53,806 nucleotides of DNA from a virus: IMG/VR virus record IMGVR_UViG_3300020122_000296, positions 1 to 53,806 of that record, one strand, 5' to 3'. Each line of letters begins with the position of its first letter. Within the stretch, counting starts at the first letter, position 1. This document shows, in pieces, positions 23,430 to 31,703 of the stretch. Under the pieces are notes generated by a model. It saw nothing but the letters and a program-made list of their open reading frames with translations. It had not been told where the DNA came from and made no database searches. The position numbers and the translations under genes are program-made.

Positions 23430-24004
23430 GGTCGGTTTTCTGGTTCGAGGTACTCGAGCCCGACGAATTCAAAGACGTCGCGCTCGCTTGTGGTTTGATG
23501 GTGAGGCAGGCCGCGCAAGCTCGATAAGCCTGAGCCGCACGCCTCGAAAGTCCAGCCGCGGCGCCGAGCGGCCGAGGAGATATTGATATTGTTCTGCTTC
23601 CCGCCGGTCCGCATGACGAGCGCATTCCACCAGTTGTCGTGAGTGGTGGCAAAGAAGTTGATGGCGATATCTGTTTCGCTGTGCACCGCGTACTTGTTTT
23701 CCTTCCCCCAAGTCGGAGAGCCAATGACACTGTGTCGGTGGCGGATTCTCCCATCTGCAATCCATCGGGCGAGCTCTGCATCAACGAGGTCATCCATCGT
23801 CGAGGCCTTCGCTGAAAACAGGTCAGAGGTTTTGACCCGGTATTTTGGGATGAACAGAACTTCGACGTCCTTTGGAAACGGCCGCCGGCGGCGCACCGAG
23901 CCCACGATCTCAATCCGATCAGTGAACGGGCCGAGCTGATACCGAATCAGGTTGGCGACCTTGGCAACCTCACTAAGGCTGTGACGTATTGGCATTGCTA
24001 TCAT
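23426..24004 (-). CDS. PolX-like (DNA polymerase beta superfamily) nucleotidyltransferase
   Basis: 192 residues. RIEIVGSVRRRRPFPKDVEV gives the GS-x-RR and catalytic acidic pair (D, E) of the Pol beta palm. TDIAINFFATTHDNWWNALV supplies the third Asp. ALVMRTGGKQNNINISSAAR and ERDVFEFVGLEYLEPENR match the C-terminal part of the phage/bacterial short PolX-like family. It is only the palm/thumb part; no PHP or helix-hairpin-helix region is seen. It could fill gaps, add nucleotides, or be an enzyme of another nucleotidyltransfer. ATG 24004 or 23995; overlaps the upstream gene by about 30 bases. Confidence 0.85.
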   Translation of the reverse strand: MIAMPIRHSLSEVAKVANLIRYQLGPFTDRIEIVGSVRRRRPFPKDVEVLFIPKYRVKTSDLFSAKASTMDDLVDAELARWIADGRIRHRHSVIGSPTWGKENKYAVHSETDIAINFFATTHDNWWNALVMRTGGKQNNINISSAARRRGWTFEACGSGLSSLRGLPHHQTTSERDVFEFVGLEYLEPENRP

Positions 24005-24461
24005 CGGTTTTCTCAGGGATTAGGCCGGCAAATCGGCTGTCAACCAGGCGCTCGAAGTAGCTGCGCTTTCCGTCCCAAACGTAGGGTAAAAAGACCTGGC
24101 GCCAATCGGCTTGCTGCATCTGGATCATGCTCATTTGAACCTCGATCCAGTCCTGCATTATCTTCCTGGCGGTTCGCTCGGCTTGCTCTCGGAAGTCTTG
24201 TTTCGCACGCGGCCTTCGAGAACTCGTGGATTTTATATAATTGTTCCAAAGGGCCTCGAGTGCTTTTTCGACGTCCGACGGCACACGAATTGGCCAGGGC
24301 GTGCCTCCGCTAAACGAGATGGTAAACGTCAATGCAGTTACGGTGCCATCCTGGCGGTATTCCTTTTGAATGGCGTGAACCCCGCAACGGATGAGGATCT
24401 GCTCAATCTTGTAGATCGTCTGGCTGACGGGCTGATCGGAGGTGTAATTCTTTAGGAACAT
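23973..24461 (-). CDS. Conserved phage hypothetical protein, 162 aa
   Basis: KNYTSDQPVSQTIYKIEQIL, GTVTALTFTISFSGGTPWPI and then EQAERTARKIMQDWIEVQMS with QVFLPYVWDG form a pattern known from many phage genomes (a small alpha/beta protein, role unknown, often near recombination or replication genes). ATG 24461 overlaps the XRE gene by 10 bases. Confidence 0.8.
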   Translation of the reverse strand: MFLKNYTSDQPVSQTIYKIEQILIRCGVHAIQKEYRQDGTVTALTFTISFSGGTPWPIRVPSDVEKALEALWNNYIKSTSSRRPRAKQDFREQAERTARKIMQDWIEVQMSMIQMQQADWRQVFLPYVWDGKRSYFERLVDSRFAGLIPEKTDDSNANTSQP

Positions 24462-24673
24462 GCTGCATTGAAGGCGCGTAAGAGCTTCTCAGTCCATTGC
24501 TTGCGTCCAAGCTCGAGGTCGGAGATGTACGGACCGCTAAAGCCCATGATGCGCGCAACCTCGCGAACGCTTTTTCCCGCCTTTTCCCGGCGCTTGCGCT
24601 GTTGGGTGCCGATGAAAGTTTGGTCAGGGAGTCGCCCTCGGCCGTTGCACTTGGGGCATTTGACAAATTGCAT
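24452..24673 (-). CDS. XRE-type HTH regulator with N-terminal zinc knuckle
   Basis: 73 residues. CPKCNGRGRLPD near the start is a CxxCxGxG-like metal site. Then a helix-turn-helix of XRE type: RREKAGKSVREVARIMGFSG followed by PYISDLELGRKQW. It is the first gene of the long minus operon and lies directly under the promoter at 24683-24711, leaving only a few bases of leader. It probably controls this operon or its own gene. Confidence 0.85.
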   Translation of the reverse strand: MQFVKCPKCNGRGRLPDQTFIGTQQRKRREKAGKSVREVARIMGFSGPYISDLELGRKQWTEKLLRAFNAACS

Positions 24674-24682
24674 GTGACGCTG

Positions 24683-24711
24683 ATGTAAGCTGCATTTGTT
24701 ACGGCTGTCAA
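24683..24711 (-). promoter_or_regulatory. Promoter for the XRE operon
   Basis: Minus strand: TTGACA (24711-24706), a 17-base spacer, TTACAT (24688-24683). The -35 is perfect consensus. Expected transcript start is about 24676, only about 3 bases before the ATG (24673), so the mRNA may be leaderless. The TGA stop of the HNH gene lies within the -35. Confidence 0.6.
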
Positions 24712-25151
24712 TTATTTAATTTCACCTTGCAGGGGCACCCATGAGCTAAAGCGTGGCAGGATGTGCATAAGAGGATGAATCTCTTCGATTTATAATCAGT
24801 GTGATGCTTATGAAGTTTCTTAACTTTCTGTTTGCAGTTACTGCAACGCCCTGGCTTTGCCGATTCGTACTGCGGCAAAATGTACCTTTGCGCTCGCTGT
24901 CTCGAAAACCCAAACCTTTTCCCAATTTCCTGATAGGTAAGCCCCTTGTCTTTCAACTCAGTAATTTTAATCGCCAAAGAAGGATTTCGAAAACCGCGGC
25001 GCCCACCTGGCTTAAATGCTGGCATCTTCAAATTCTTGCGCACAAACCAGATGCGCCAACTCGAGACTCCGTAATTTTTAAGAGAGGTTTGAATTTGGTA
25101 AGGCCGTTTTCCTGACTTAAGGAGATTGGCTATTTTAAAGTTTAACCACAT
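24708..25151 (-). CDS. HNH homing-endonuclease-like protein
   Basis: 147 residues. A helix-turn-helix (LTYQEIGKRFGFSRQRAQRY) is followed by CSNCKQKVKKLHKHHTDYKS and ILLCTSCHALAHG, giving the zinc cysteines and the HHxD...CH...H catalytic core of an HNH nuclease. The N-terminus (IANLLKSGKRPYQIQTSLKN) is a second HTH-like unit. Its base composition is more A+T-rich than its neighbours, which suggests recent arrival. It lies between the divergent promoter area and the XRE operon promoter, a typical place for a mobile nuclease gene. Confidence 0.85.
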   Translation of the reverse strand: MWLNFKIANLLKSGKRPYQIQTSLKNYGVSSWRIWFVRKNLKMPAFKPGGRRGFRNPSLAIKITELKDKGLTYQEIGKRFGFSRQRAQRYILPQYESAKPGRCSNCKQKVKKLHKHHTDYKSKRFILLCTSCHALAHGCPCKVKLNN

Positions 25152-25229
25152 GGCGAGAGCCTATCTCAGAGTGTAAATGGCAACAACTTTTCCTTGTAAA
25201 AAAATGCCACCTATGCAGAAATCGGAAGA

Positions 25230-27050
25230 GTGGCTACCAAGAGAATCTACGGACTAGAATGGCCTGAGTCGACAGACCCCCTCGAAGTCGAGTTTTTCTT
25301 CATCAAAGCCGGCGGGTACCATAACGAAAACGGGAAGGTTTACGGCCGCGGCAAATTCTACCACACGAAAGCCGCCATCTCCCTGATCTGGCCGGATGAC
25401 GATCACCACAGATGGAGCGACCTAGCGCTAAAGCGAAAATGCGAGAACGATATCGTCGTTTACATGGGGTCGAGCGACTCTGGCAAAACCTACTTTAGCG
25501 GGCGTTACATTCTGGTCGATTATTGGGCTAGTCCGGACAATACCCTCTGGATGGTTTCCTCCACCGAACTGCGCGGCGCCGAGCTGAGGATTTGGGGCAA
25601 ACTAAAAGAGCTCTTGAACCGGGCTCGCGAGCGCTACCCCTGGCTGCCGGGCCGGGTGCTCGAGAGCAAAACCTGTATCACGACTCAGGATATCACGTTG
25701 GATGGGAGCGAAGCTCGAGTGATGACCAAAGGGATCATCTTCATCCCCTGCAAGTCCGGCGAGAATTGGGTAGGCCTGGGAGCTTACGCCGGCATTAAGC
25801 CCACCAAAAACGGCCGCCTTCGCCACTGCGGCGATGAAGTTTCGTTCATGGAGCGCTCGTTTCTACAGGCGTACGCCAACTGGTTTGGAAAACCCAATTT
25901 CGAAGGGATTTTGAACGGCAATCCGATTGAGTTGGATGATTGCCTGTGCGTTGCGGCCGAACCGATGGGAGGATGGGAAACGTGGGAGGATTCGAAGAAA
26001 ACTCAGGAATGGCGCTCAAAGTGGTATGGCGCCTTGGTGATTGCCTTTGACGGCCGGGACTCACCTAATTTCGATTTTCCAGCCAACCTGCCCCCGCGGT
26101 ACGATTACCTTATCAGCCGTAAAAAGACCGATGCGGTTGCCCGGGCTGAGGGCGAGGAGTCACAGCTCTACTGGATGCAGTGTATCGGCAAGCCGCGCCC
26201 AGGTGCTGAGAAATTCAAGATCTTCACCAAACGCGATTGCGAGCTCGCCGGCGCTTTTGACGATGTTATTTGGGAAGCGGCTCCCACGCTCAAGATCGGC
26301 GCGTGCGACGCTGCCTATGGTGGCGAGGGCGGGGACCGGTGCGTGTTCGAGTACATCGAATGCGGCCGCGCGGTCGGAGGGGCCAACATCATCAAGTTTC
26401 ACCCGCCGGAAATCGTCCCCATTAATACCGCTCTTGCTGAGAAACCGGATACTCAGATTGCCCGCTGGTGCAAAAGCCGGTGCGAGGGTTATGGGGTGCC
26501 GGCAAATTGCTTTGGTTTTGACGGCCGCTCGACTCTCGCACTGGCCTTTGCGGCCGTGTGGAGCGCGGAGGTAATCGTTGTCGATTTTAGTGGTCCGCCT
26601 TCGGACCGGCCAGTATCCCAGGAGCATTGGATTTACGATGCCAAAGAGAAAAAGAAGCGGCTCAAACGCTGTAACGAGCACTATTCGAAATTCGTTACCG
26701 AGCTTTGGTGGGCCATCCATTACCTCCTGCGCGGCAAGCAAATCCGCCATCTATCGCATGAGGTTGCCGATGAGGGCAGCAAACGGATCTGGTACCCAAC
26801 CAAGGGCGAGCCGATCAAAATCGAGATCGAGAGCAAGCCCGAGATGAAAAAGCGGGTGCAGCGCTCGCCGGACTTGACGGATGCTCATGTTACCGGCATC
26901 GAAGTAGCCCGCCGGCATGGATTTACGATCGACAATATCAAAGACGCCAGCCTCGTAGAGAAAGAAGATGACTGGCTCAAAGATCAACAGGACCTCCACC
27001 GTAGGCGCATGCAAAAGCATGAGCTGAAGTACCGAAATAACTGGATATGA
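25230..27050 (+). CDS. terL: Terminase large subunit
   Basis: 606 residues, GTG start. ATPase domain: Walker A GSSDSGKT (80-87) and a Walker-B-like LRHCGDEV (D202, E203). Nuclease domain: GACDAAYGGEGG (D360), FDGRS (D431) and SPDLTDAH (D551), the three metal-binding acids of the RNase-H-like fold. The enzyme cuts phage DNA and pumps it into the head through the portal. First late gene of the long plus operon; ATGA overlap with the methylase downstream. No small subunit is recognised next to it. Confidence 0.95.
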   Translation: MATKRIYGLEWPESTDPLEVEFFFIKAGGYHNENGKVYGRGKFYHTKAAISLIWPDDDHHRWSDLALKRKCENDIVVYMGSSDSGKTYFSGRYILVDYWASPDNTLWMVSSTELRGAELRIWGKLKELLNRARERYPWLPGRVLESKTCITTQDITLDGSEARVMTKGIIFIPCKSGENWVGLGAYAGIKPTKNGRLRHCGDEVSFMERSFLQAYANWFGKPNFEGILNGNPIELDDCLCVAAEPMGGWETWEDSKKTQEWRSKWYGALVIAFDGRDSPNFDFPANLPPRYDYLISRKKTDAVARAEGEESQLYWMQCIGKPRPGAEKFKIFTKRDCELAGAFDDVIWEAAPTLKIGACDAAYGGEGGDRCVFEYIECGRAVGGANIIKFHPPEIVPINTALAEKPDTQIARWCKSRCEGYGVPANCFGFDGRSTLALAFAAVWSAEVIVVDFSGPPSDRPVSQEHWIYDAKEKKKRLKRCNEHYSKFVTELWWAIHYLLRGKQIRHLSHEVADEGSKRIWYPTKGEPIKIEIESKPEMKKRVQRSPDLTDAHVTGIEVARRHGFTIDNIKDASLVEKEDDWLKDQQDLHRRRMQKHELKYRNNWI

Positions 27051-27526
27051 TTACCGAGAGAACTGGCCCGTCTATCAATAAAGGCAGAAGCCGCCAAGAC
27101 TACGAAACCCCTGTCGATTTTATGCGTGCAGTGGCCGCAAGGTTTGGCGCACCGGTGCTGGATTTAGCGGCAAGTGATTCGAATGCCAAAGCGCCGATGT
27201 GGATTACTGAGGCGCAAGACTCGCTAAAAGTCGCATGGCACGATGAAGTCTCAGGTGTGCTTTGGCTCAACCCTCCTTACGGCATTATCGGGCCTTGGGC
27301 CAAAAAGTGTTGGGAGGAAAAACAAGAGGGCGCTCGGATTCTGATGCTCGTACCTGCCAGCGTTGGCTCAAACTGGTTCAAAGACTACGTGCACAATCGG
27401 GCACTGGTTTGCTTCCTTTCTCCTCGTATCACGTTCGAGGGAGCTGATGACCCCTATCCCAAAGACCTTATGCTTTGCTGCTACAATTTTGGAGTAGCCG
27501 GTTACGAGTGCTGGCGATGGAAGTGA
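27047..27526 (+). CDS. Phage-type DNA N6-adenine methyltransferase
   Basis: 159 residues. QDYETPVDFMRAVAARFGAP, VLDLAASDSNAKAP and the catalytic motif LWLNPPYG match the phage Dam family (PF05869 from memory), which methylates adenine, often in GATC. ARILMLVPASVGSNWF and FLSPRITFEGADDP complete the pattern. It could protect phage DNA from restriction. Start overlaps the terminase stop by ATGA. Confidence 0.9.
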   Translation: MITERTGPSINKGRSRQDYETPVDFMRAVAARFGAPVLDLAASDSNAKAPMWITEAQDSLKVAWHDEVSGVLWLNPPYGIIGPWAKKCWEEKQEGARILMLVPASVGSNWFKDYVHNRALVCFLSPRITFEGADDPYPKDLMLCCYNFGVAGYECWRWK

Positions 27527-27534
27527 GGCTGCCC

Positions 27535-28218
27535 ATGCAAGTCTCTATCGCCTGCAAACAGTGCGGGGCTCAGGTAGATTTTGAGCCGGACTCGCCGATA
27601 CTCAAAATGGCCAATGATTACGGCACGTTCTGCGATGCCTGCATGGCCACTCAGACCGCCTCGCCAGTCGAGCCGCATGTTCCCCGGATAATTCTCTACG
27701 CTACTATCTGCCCGCCCTGTTTCGAAGATACGCGGATCGCCCGATTGCCCTGCCAGGCCAAGAGCGAGCAAGCTATCAACTGGCACTACGGGCCCGATGG
27801 GCTCAACCTTTGGGGCGAGCCCGGTACCGGAAAGACTCGGACCATGGGGATTCTCCTGCAGGGCCTCTTACAGCGCGGTTACAAAGTGGTTGCGTTTGGG
27901 CCAGGGGATTTCCGCCGGTTATGCGAGTCCAAAAACCACAAGCGAGGGGTGTGGCTTGAGCGGCTCTGTCAGGTCGACGTACTTTTCTTCGATGACTTGG
28001 ACAAAATGAACCTGACCGCGGAGATGGAAAAAGACCTCTTCGCGGTGCTCACTAAAAGGATGGGACGCAAACCAGTCATGATGACCGGCAACGCTACCGC
28101 CAGAGGCATCGAGTACCAATTCCGCCTCGGTGAGGCAATGGTCCGGCGAGTACGGGACCACTGCCGCTCAATCCATTTCGCAAAAACAGACATAGACAAC
28201 CAACCAGTAAAACCATGA
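27535..28218 (+). CDS. DnaC/IstB-type AAA+ helicase loader with zinc N-terminus
   Basis: 227 residues from ATG 27535 (8 bases after TGA). The N-terminus carries ACKQCGAQ, FCDACM and CPPCF, a likely zinc ribbon. Walker A GEPGTGKT (94-101), Walker B VLFFDDLDK (149-157), sensor-like MMTGNATA. This is the DnaC/IstB clade that loads or remodels the replicative helicase or a transposase. No helicase gene is recognised in the window, so it probably works with the host's DnaB-type helicase. An upstream in-frame ATG would overlap the methylase. Confidence 0.8.
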   Translation: MQVSIACKQCGAQVDFEPDSPILKMANDYGTFCDACMATQTASPVEPHVPRIILYATICPPCFEDTRIARLPCQAKSEQAINWHYGPDGLNLWGEPGTGKTRTMGILLQGLLQRGYKVVAFGPGDFRRLCESKNHKRGVWLERLCQVDVLFFDDLDKMNLTAEMEKDLFAVLTKRMGRKPVMMTGNATARGIEYQFRLGEAMVRRVRDHCRSIHFAKTDIDNQPVKP

Positions 28219-28691
28219 GGAAGATTGACGTTGGCCAAGGCTACCACGCGATAATCGATGACGACGATTTCGAGCGCGTGAGTAAGGTAAAATGGTGGCT
28301 TGTTCGCGACCCAAACAACTTCTACGCAAAAAGAAACGTCAAAATCGATGGGAAGTGGACTACCCAAACGCTTCACTCCTTTATTCTGAATGTTCCAAGG
28401 TCGACCCGCATCGACCACAAAGATCACGATGGTCTGAATAACCAAAAGTGAAACCTCAGACCTGCTACACAGTCTCAGAACTGCCAAAACCGAATTCGCA
28501 CTGGCAACCGGTATGGACACAAAGGCGTCTTTCTCGACCCTCGGCACACACGTCCTTTCGGTGCCAGGATAAGTGCGGGCAGAAAGCGGATTTTACTGGG
28601 CTACTTCAGTACGGTAGAACAAGCAGCCAAAGCTTATAACGAAAAAGCGATTGTGCTTTTTGGAAAATTCGCAAGTCTAAACGGGATATGA
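28215..28691 (+). pseudogene. HNH-AP2 homing endonuclease split by in-frame TGA
   Basis: The first 78 codons (MRKIDVGQGYHAIIDDDDFE ... IDHKDHDGLNNQK) form the N-terminal HNH part. TGA at 28449-28451 interrupts it. The same frame then continues without shift to 28689-28691: NLRPATQSQNCQNRI, then GYHKG-like RYGHKGVFLDP, ARISAGRKRILLGYFSTVEQ and AAKAYNEKAIVLFGKFASLN, a clear AP2 DNA-binding domain. The consensus has one residue where TGA stands. Both ends keep ATGA overlaps with the neighbours. So one substitution has split the gene, or the stop is read through. A separate 78-residue product may still be made. Confidence 0.85.
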
Positions 28692-29371
28692 ATGAACCTT
28701 TCAACAGATCACAATTTCCGCCCCAGGGGTGGCAGTTCCTTCAAGCTCAAACAGGCTGGACTAATCCAATGCCGATGGTGTTCAGTTTCGATCGCACGGT
28801 TCAGGAGATCATCAAACACCGGATGGCTAACCCGGCCATTACCGCGCAACACCGGCTCTCGATGGATCCGACTGCTGTTGCAACCGAGCTCGAGAATTTC
28901 ACGCGCGCGCGCCTGGGCATGCCATCTCTAGGAGGAGCCGGCGCCCCAAAAATGAACCCACAACAGCCCTTGCCTCAAGCTGTTGTGGGGGCCATTGAGG
29001 GGCTAAAGCGGACCGCGGCCGGCGCTGGCGCGGTGATTGAATGGCTTGGGAGTGGCGGCCAGGCGGTAACGCCAGGACTCTCTACCAAGCGCGCTGAAAT
29101 CTGCTCGACTTGCCCGCGCAACCAGCCAGGCAACCTCTCTCAGTGGTTTGTCAAAAAAGCCTCGGAGCTGATTCAGCAGGAGCTGTCGCGACGGCTGGAT
29201 TTGCAGCTATCAACGGCTTTCGATGACAAGCTCGGTGTGTGTACGGCTTGCCTGTGTCCCATGAAACTGAAAGTTCACACCCCGCTGGATATCATCGAAA
29301 AGAAGATGCTACCCCAGGTGCTCGCCGATCTTGACCCTCGTTGTTGGATTCTCAAAAAAGACGTCATTTGA
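28688..29371 (+). CDS. Cys-cluster hypothetical protein, 227 aa
   Basis: ATG overlaps the previous stop. The N-terminal half is ordinary; the C-terminal part carries KRAEICSTCPRNQPGN, CTACLCPMKLKVHTP and a final DPRCWILKK, a Cys layout (CxxC, CxxCxC, C) typical of small phage zinc proteins of the AEICxxCPxN type. Function unknown. It heads the glycosyl/methyl cassette. An 11-bp inverted repeat lies inside it (28957-28989). Confidence 0.75.
   Translation: MNEPFNRSQFPPQGWQFLQAQTGWTNPMPMVFSFDRTVQEIIKHRMANPAITAQHRLSMDPTAVATELENFTRARLGMPSLGGAGAPKMNPQQPLPQAVVGAIEGLKRTAAGAGAVIEWLGSGGQAVTPGLSTKRAEICSTCPRNQPGNLSQWFVKKASELIQQELSRRLDLQLSTAFDDKLGVCTACLCPMKLKVHTPLDIIEKKMLPQVLADLDPRCWILKKDVI
28957..28989 (+). 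repeat. Perfect 11-bp inverted repeat in coding DNA
   Basis: CCCACAACAGC (28957-28967) pairs with GCTGTTGTGGG (28979-28989) around an 11-base loop. Not followed by a T-run. It lies inside the gene at 28688. Confidence 0.6.
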
Positions 29372-30087
29372 AGATCCTCCTCTGTTATATCACAGTCACC
29401 GGCGGCGCCAAAACGCTCGAGTACGCTCACCGGTTTGCCTGCACGTACAGCCAGCACCCCCCGGGCTATCCGCACGATCAGGTAGTGGTGTGCAATGGGG
29501 GTCGACCGGCGCCGGAAATGGAATTCATGTACGGGATCCTCAACAATGGTGCACGAATGCTGGTGAGAGAGAACGATGGCGGTTGGGACATTTCGGCGTA
29601 CATCGAAGTGGCCAGGGACCTAGGCCAAGATTACGATCTAATGCTCTGCCTCGGAGAGTCGATTCATTTCCATCGGTTCGGCTGGCTCCTCAGGCTAGTG
29701 GAGGCCTACCGGACGCACGGACCGGGCATGTATGGAGCATTCGCCAGCAACACTGTGCGGGCCCACATCAATACCACTGGCTTTGCCATCTCCCCGAGGT
29801 TTCTGGCCGAGTGGCCAACACCGGTTACCAACCGGCAGGAGCGCTACGATTTCGAGCACGGCGAGAATTCGATTTGGCGCCGGACTCAAGCCGAGGGTTT
29901 TCCAACGATGCTCGTTACCTGGGACGGCTTCTGGCACCCTCAGGCCTGGCGGGTACCGGCAAACATTCTCTGGCGAGGCAATCAGACCAACTGCCTCATG
30001 TACTGCAGTCATACCGATAACTGGTTTGCGGCCGATAAAGAACGGCGAGCTCGCTGGCTGCGCATGGCGGACGCTCCTTTCCGATGA
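29368..30087 (+). CDS. Glycosyltransferase-like protein (G-x-DI-x-A family), copy 1
   Basis: 239 residues from TTG 29368 (TTGA overlap). MKILLCYITVTGGAKT begins a Rossmann-like strand; motifs are VVVCNGG (39-45), ENDGGWDISAY (68-78), GPGMYGAFASN (118-128), FEHGEN, TWDGFWHP and RGNQTN. The N-x-G-x-D-I-x-A box resembles the NxGxDI(G/A)P(F) box of rhamnan-synthesis F-type glycosyltransferases. Two more copies follow (31040, 33001). Substrates unknown. I infer sugar transfer onto a virion or host glycan. Confidence 0.65.
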   Translation: MKILLCYITVTGGAKTLEYAHRFACTYSQHPPGYPHDQVVVCNGGRPAPEMEFMYGILNNGARMLVRENDGGWDISAYIEVARDLGQDYDLMLCLGESIHFHRFGWLLRLVEAYRTHGPGMYGAFASNTVRAHINTTGFAISPRFLAEWPTPVTNRQERYDFEHGENSIWRRTQAEGFPTMLVTWDGFWHPQAWRVPANILWRGNQTNCLMYCSHTDNWFAADKERRARWLRMADAPFR

Positions 30088-31043
30088 AGTACGCAACCGT
30101 ATGCAGTGGTATCGGTGCGCCTGAATGCGCCTGGCAATCTCTTGGTTGGCAGTGCCAGTTTGCCGCCGAGATTGAGCCTTTCCCTTCTACCGTTCACGCC
30201 CATCACTTCCCAGAAGTCCCCAATTATGGCGACATTACGAAATTCAAAGAATGGCCACAGCACACAATCGATGTTCTTGTTGGAGGGACGCCATGCCAAA
30301 GCTTCTCCGTCGCAGGGCTTAGAAAAGGACTGGCTGACCCGCGTGGCAACCTCATGCTCACCTTTCTGGCCATCGTTGGCCGCTATGCTCCCGCCTGGGT
30401 CGTTTGGGAAAATGTCCCCGGCGTGCTGTCCATCGACAACGGACGGGCTTTTGGAGCCTTCCTCGGAGGGCTGGCGCAACTCGGGTATGGGTTCGCCTAC
30501 CGAGTTCTGGACGCTCAATTCTTCGGAGTGGCCCAAAGACGCCGCCGTGTGTTCGTTATCGGATGTGCTGGAGGACAATGGCAGCGTGCCGCAGCGGTTC
30601 TATTTGAGCGCGAAAGCCTGTGCGGGAATCCTGCGCCGAGCCGAGAAGCGGGGAAAAGAATTGCCCCAACACTTGAAAGTCGCGCTAATGCAGGTGGCTC
30701 AGGATGGGGGACAGATTTCCTAGCCGGTGGCGGCATGACAGCCCATAGCCTTCGCGCTGATGGATTCGACGCGAGCGAGGATGGAACGGGGCGGGGCGTG
30801 CCGCTTGTTACTGGTCCGATTGCGGGTTGCTCTAATGGTGGCGGGGCAAACGGCCCTGTGCGCCGATTAACCCCAACCGAGTGCGAAAGACTCCAAGGCT
30901 TCCCGGATGGATGGACGGCGATCCAATACCGAGGCAAACCGGCTGCTGATGGGCCGCGCTATGAGGCTCTCGGAAATTCAATGGCGGTGCCGGTGTTGCG
31001 GTGGATTGGGCAGCGCATTCAAATGGTGACAGACCTCGCATGA
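30084..31043 (+). CDS. dcm: DNA cytosine-C5 methyltransferase
   Basis: 319 residues, ATG in an ATGA overlap. All core motifs are present: I (ATVCSGIGAPECAWQSLGW), IV with catalytic C71 (GGTPCQSFS), VI (WENVPG, 109-114), VIII (AQRRRRVFVIG), IX (RRLTPTECERLQGFPDGW) and X (ALGNSMAVPVL). The target-recognition region lies between VIII and IX. It methylates one cytosine in a specific double-strand site, which cannot be read from sequence. Placed among glycosyltransferase-like genes, not with the Dam gene. Confidence 0.95.
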   Translation: MKYATVCSGIGAPECAWQSLGWQCQFAAEIEPFPSTVHAHHFPEVPNYGDITKFKEWPQHTIDVLVGGTPCQSFSVAGLRKGLADPRGNLMLTFLAIVGRYAPAWVVWENVPGVLSIDNGRAFGAFLGGLAQLGYGFAYRVLDAQFFGVAQRRRRVFVIGCAGGQWQRAAAVLFERESLCGNPAPSREAGKRIAPTLESRANAGGSGWGTDFLAGGGMTAHSLRADGFDASEDGTGRGVPLVTGPIAGCSNGGGANGPVRRLTPTECERLQGFPDGWTAIQYRGKPAADGPRYEALGNSMAVPVLRWIGQRIQMVTDLA

Positions 31044-31702
31044 AACCCGTTTTAGTTTACGCTTACCCCGGCGAGCGCTACCTCGAGCATGCGCTCAAGT
31101 TTGTTGCCACCTACCAGAACGCGCCAGGAGGCATCGAGCACAGCACTTTGATTGTGTGCAACGGTGTGCCAGCGGACGGGTTTGCCAAAACGCTTTTCGC
31201 TTCACTCCCTGAGGTCAGCTTCCTCGAGCACGATAATTCCGGTTGGGATATCGGCGCTTTCCAGAAGGCGGCCGAAAATCTCCCGAATACGGTTGCGGTG
31301 TTTTGCGGCGCCTCGGCTTGGTTTCCGCGGCCGGGCTGGATGGTGCGAGTGGTCCAATCCGCCACACGTCGAGGCCTCGGGATTTTCGGTACCATGGGCA
31401 ACGCCGGCGATGCGCGTTTCAGTGTATCCCCGCACATACGGACTACCGGTTTTTGGCTGAGCACTGAGCTAATGAACAAGTACCCGCTCAGGGTGAAGGA
31501 TGCGGGCTTGCGCTACGCCTTCGAGCATGGCCCCAACTGCCTGACGTCATGGGTCACCGGACAGGGAATGCCCGCCTGGGTAGTCACCTGGGATGGTGAG
31601 TACATGCGTGAAGCCTGGGACCACATTCCAAACGGCTTTCACCGCGGCGACCAAAGCCAGGTCATGATCCGTGACAGACTCTGCGATCCACCCTACTACT
31701 GA
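31040..31702 (+). CDS. Glycosyltransferase-like protein, copy 2
   Basis: 220 residues. MKPVLVYAYPGERYLEHALK, TLIVCNGVPAD (36-46), HDNSGWDIGAF (64-74), PRPGWMVRVVQS, ISPHIRT-like VSPHIRTTGFWLS, FEHGPN and TWDGEY, RGDQSQ. It is parallel to copy 1 along its whole length. Start ATG overlaps the methylase stop (ATGA). Confidence 0.65.
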   Translation: MKPVLVYAYPGERYLEHALKFVATYQNAPGGIEHSTLIVCNGVPADGFAKTLFASLPEVSFLEHDNSGWDIGAFQKAAENLPNTVAVFCGASAWFPRPGWMVRVVQSATRRGLGIFGTMGNAGDARFSVSPHIRTTGFWLSTELMNKYPLRVKDAGLRYAFEHGPNCLTSWVTGQGMPAWVVTWDGEYMREAWDHIPNGFHRGDQSQVMIRDRLCDPPYY

Positions 31703-31703
31703 A

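Noticed and set aside
22593-23498. Plus-strand open frame of 301 codons
   Set aside because: Opposite to three coupled minus-strand genes with family patterns and over a terminator hairpin; a shadow.
28449-28451. Genome-wide recoding of TGA
   Set aside because: TGA serves as stop in dozens of 4-base overlaps here; the single internal TGA is better explained by mutation or error.
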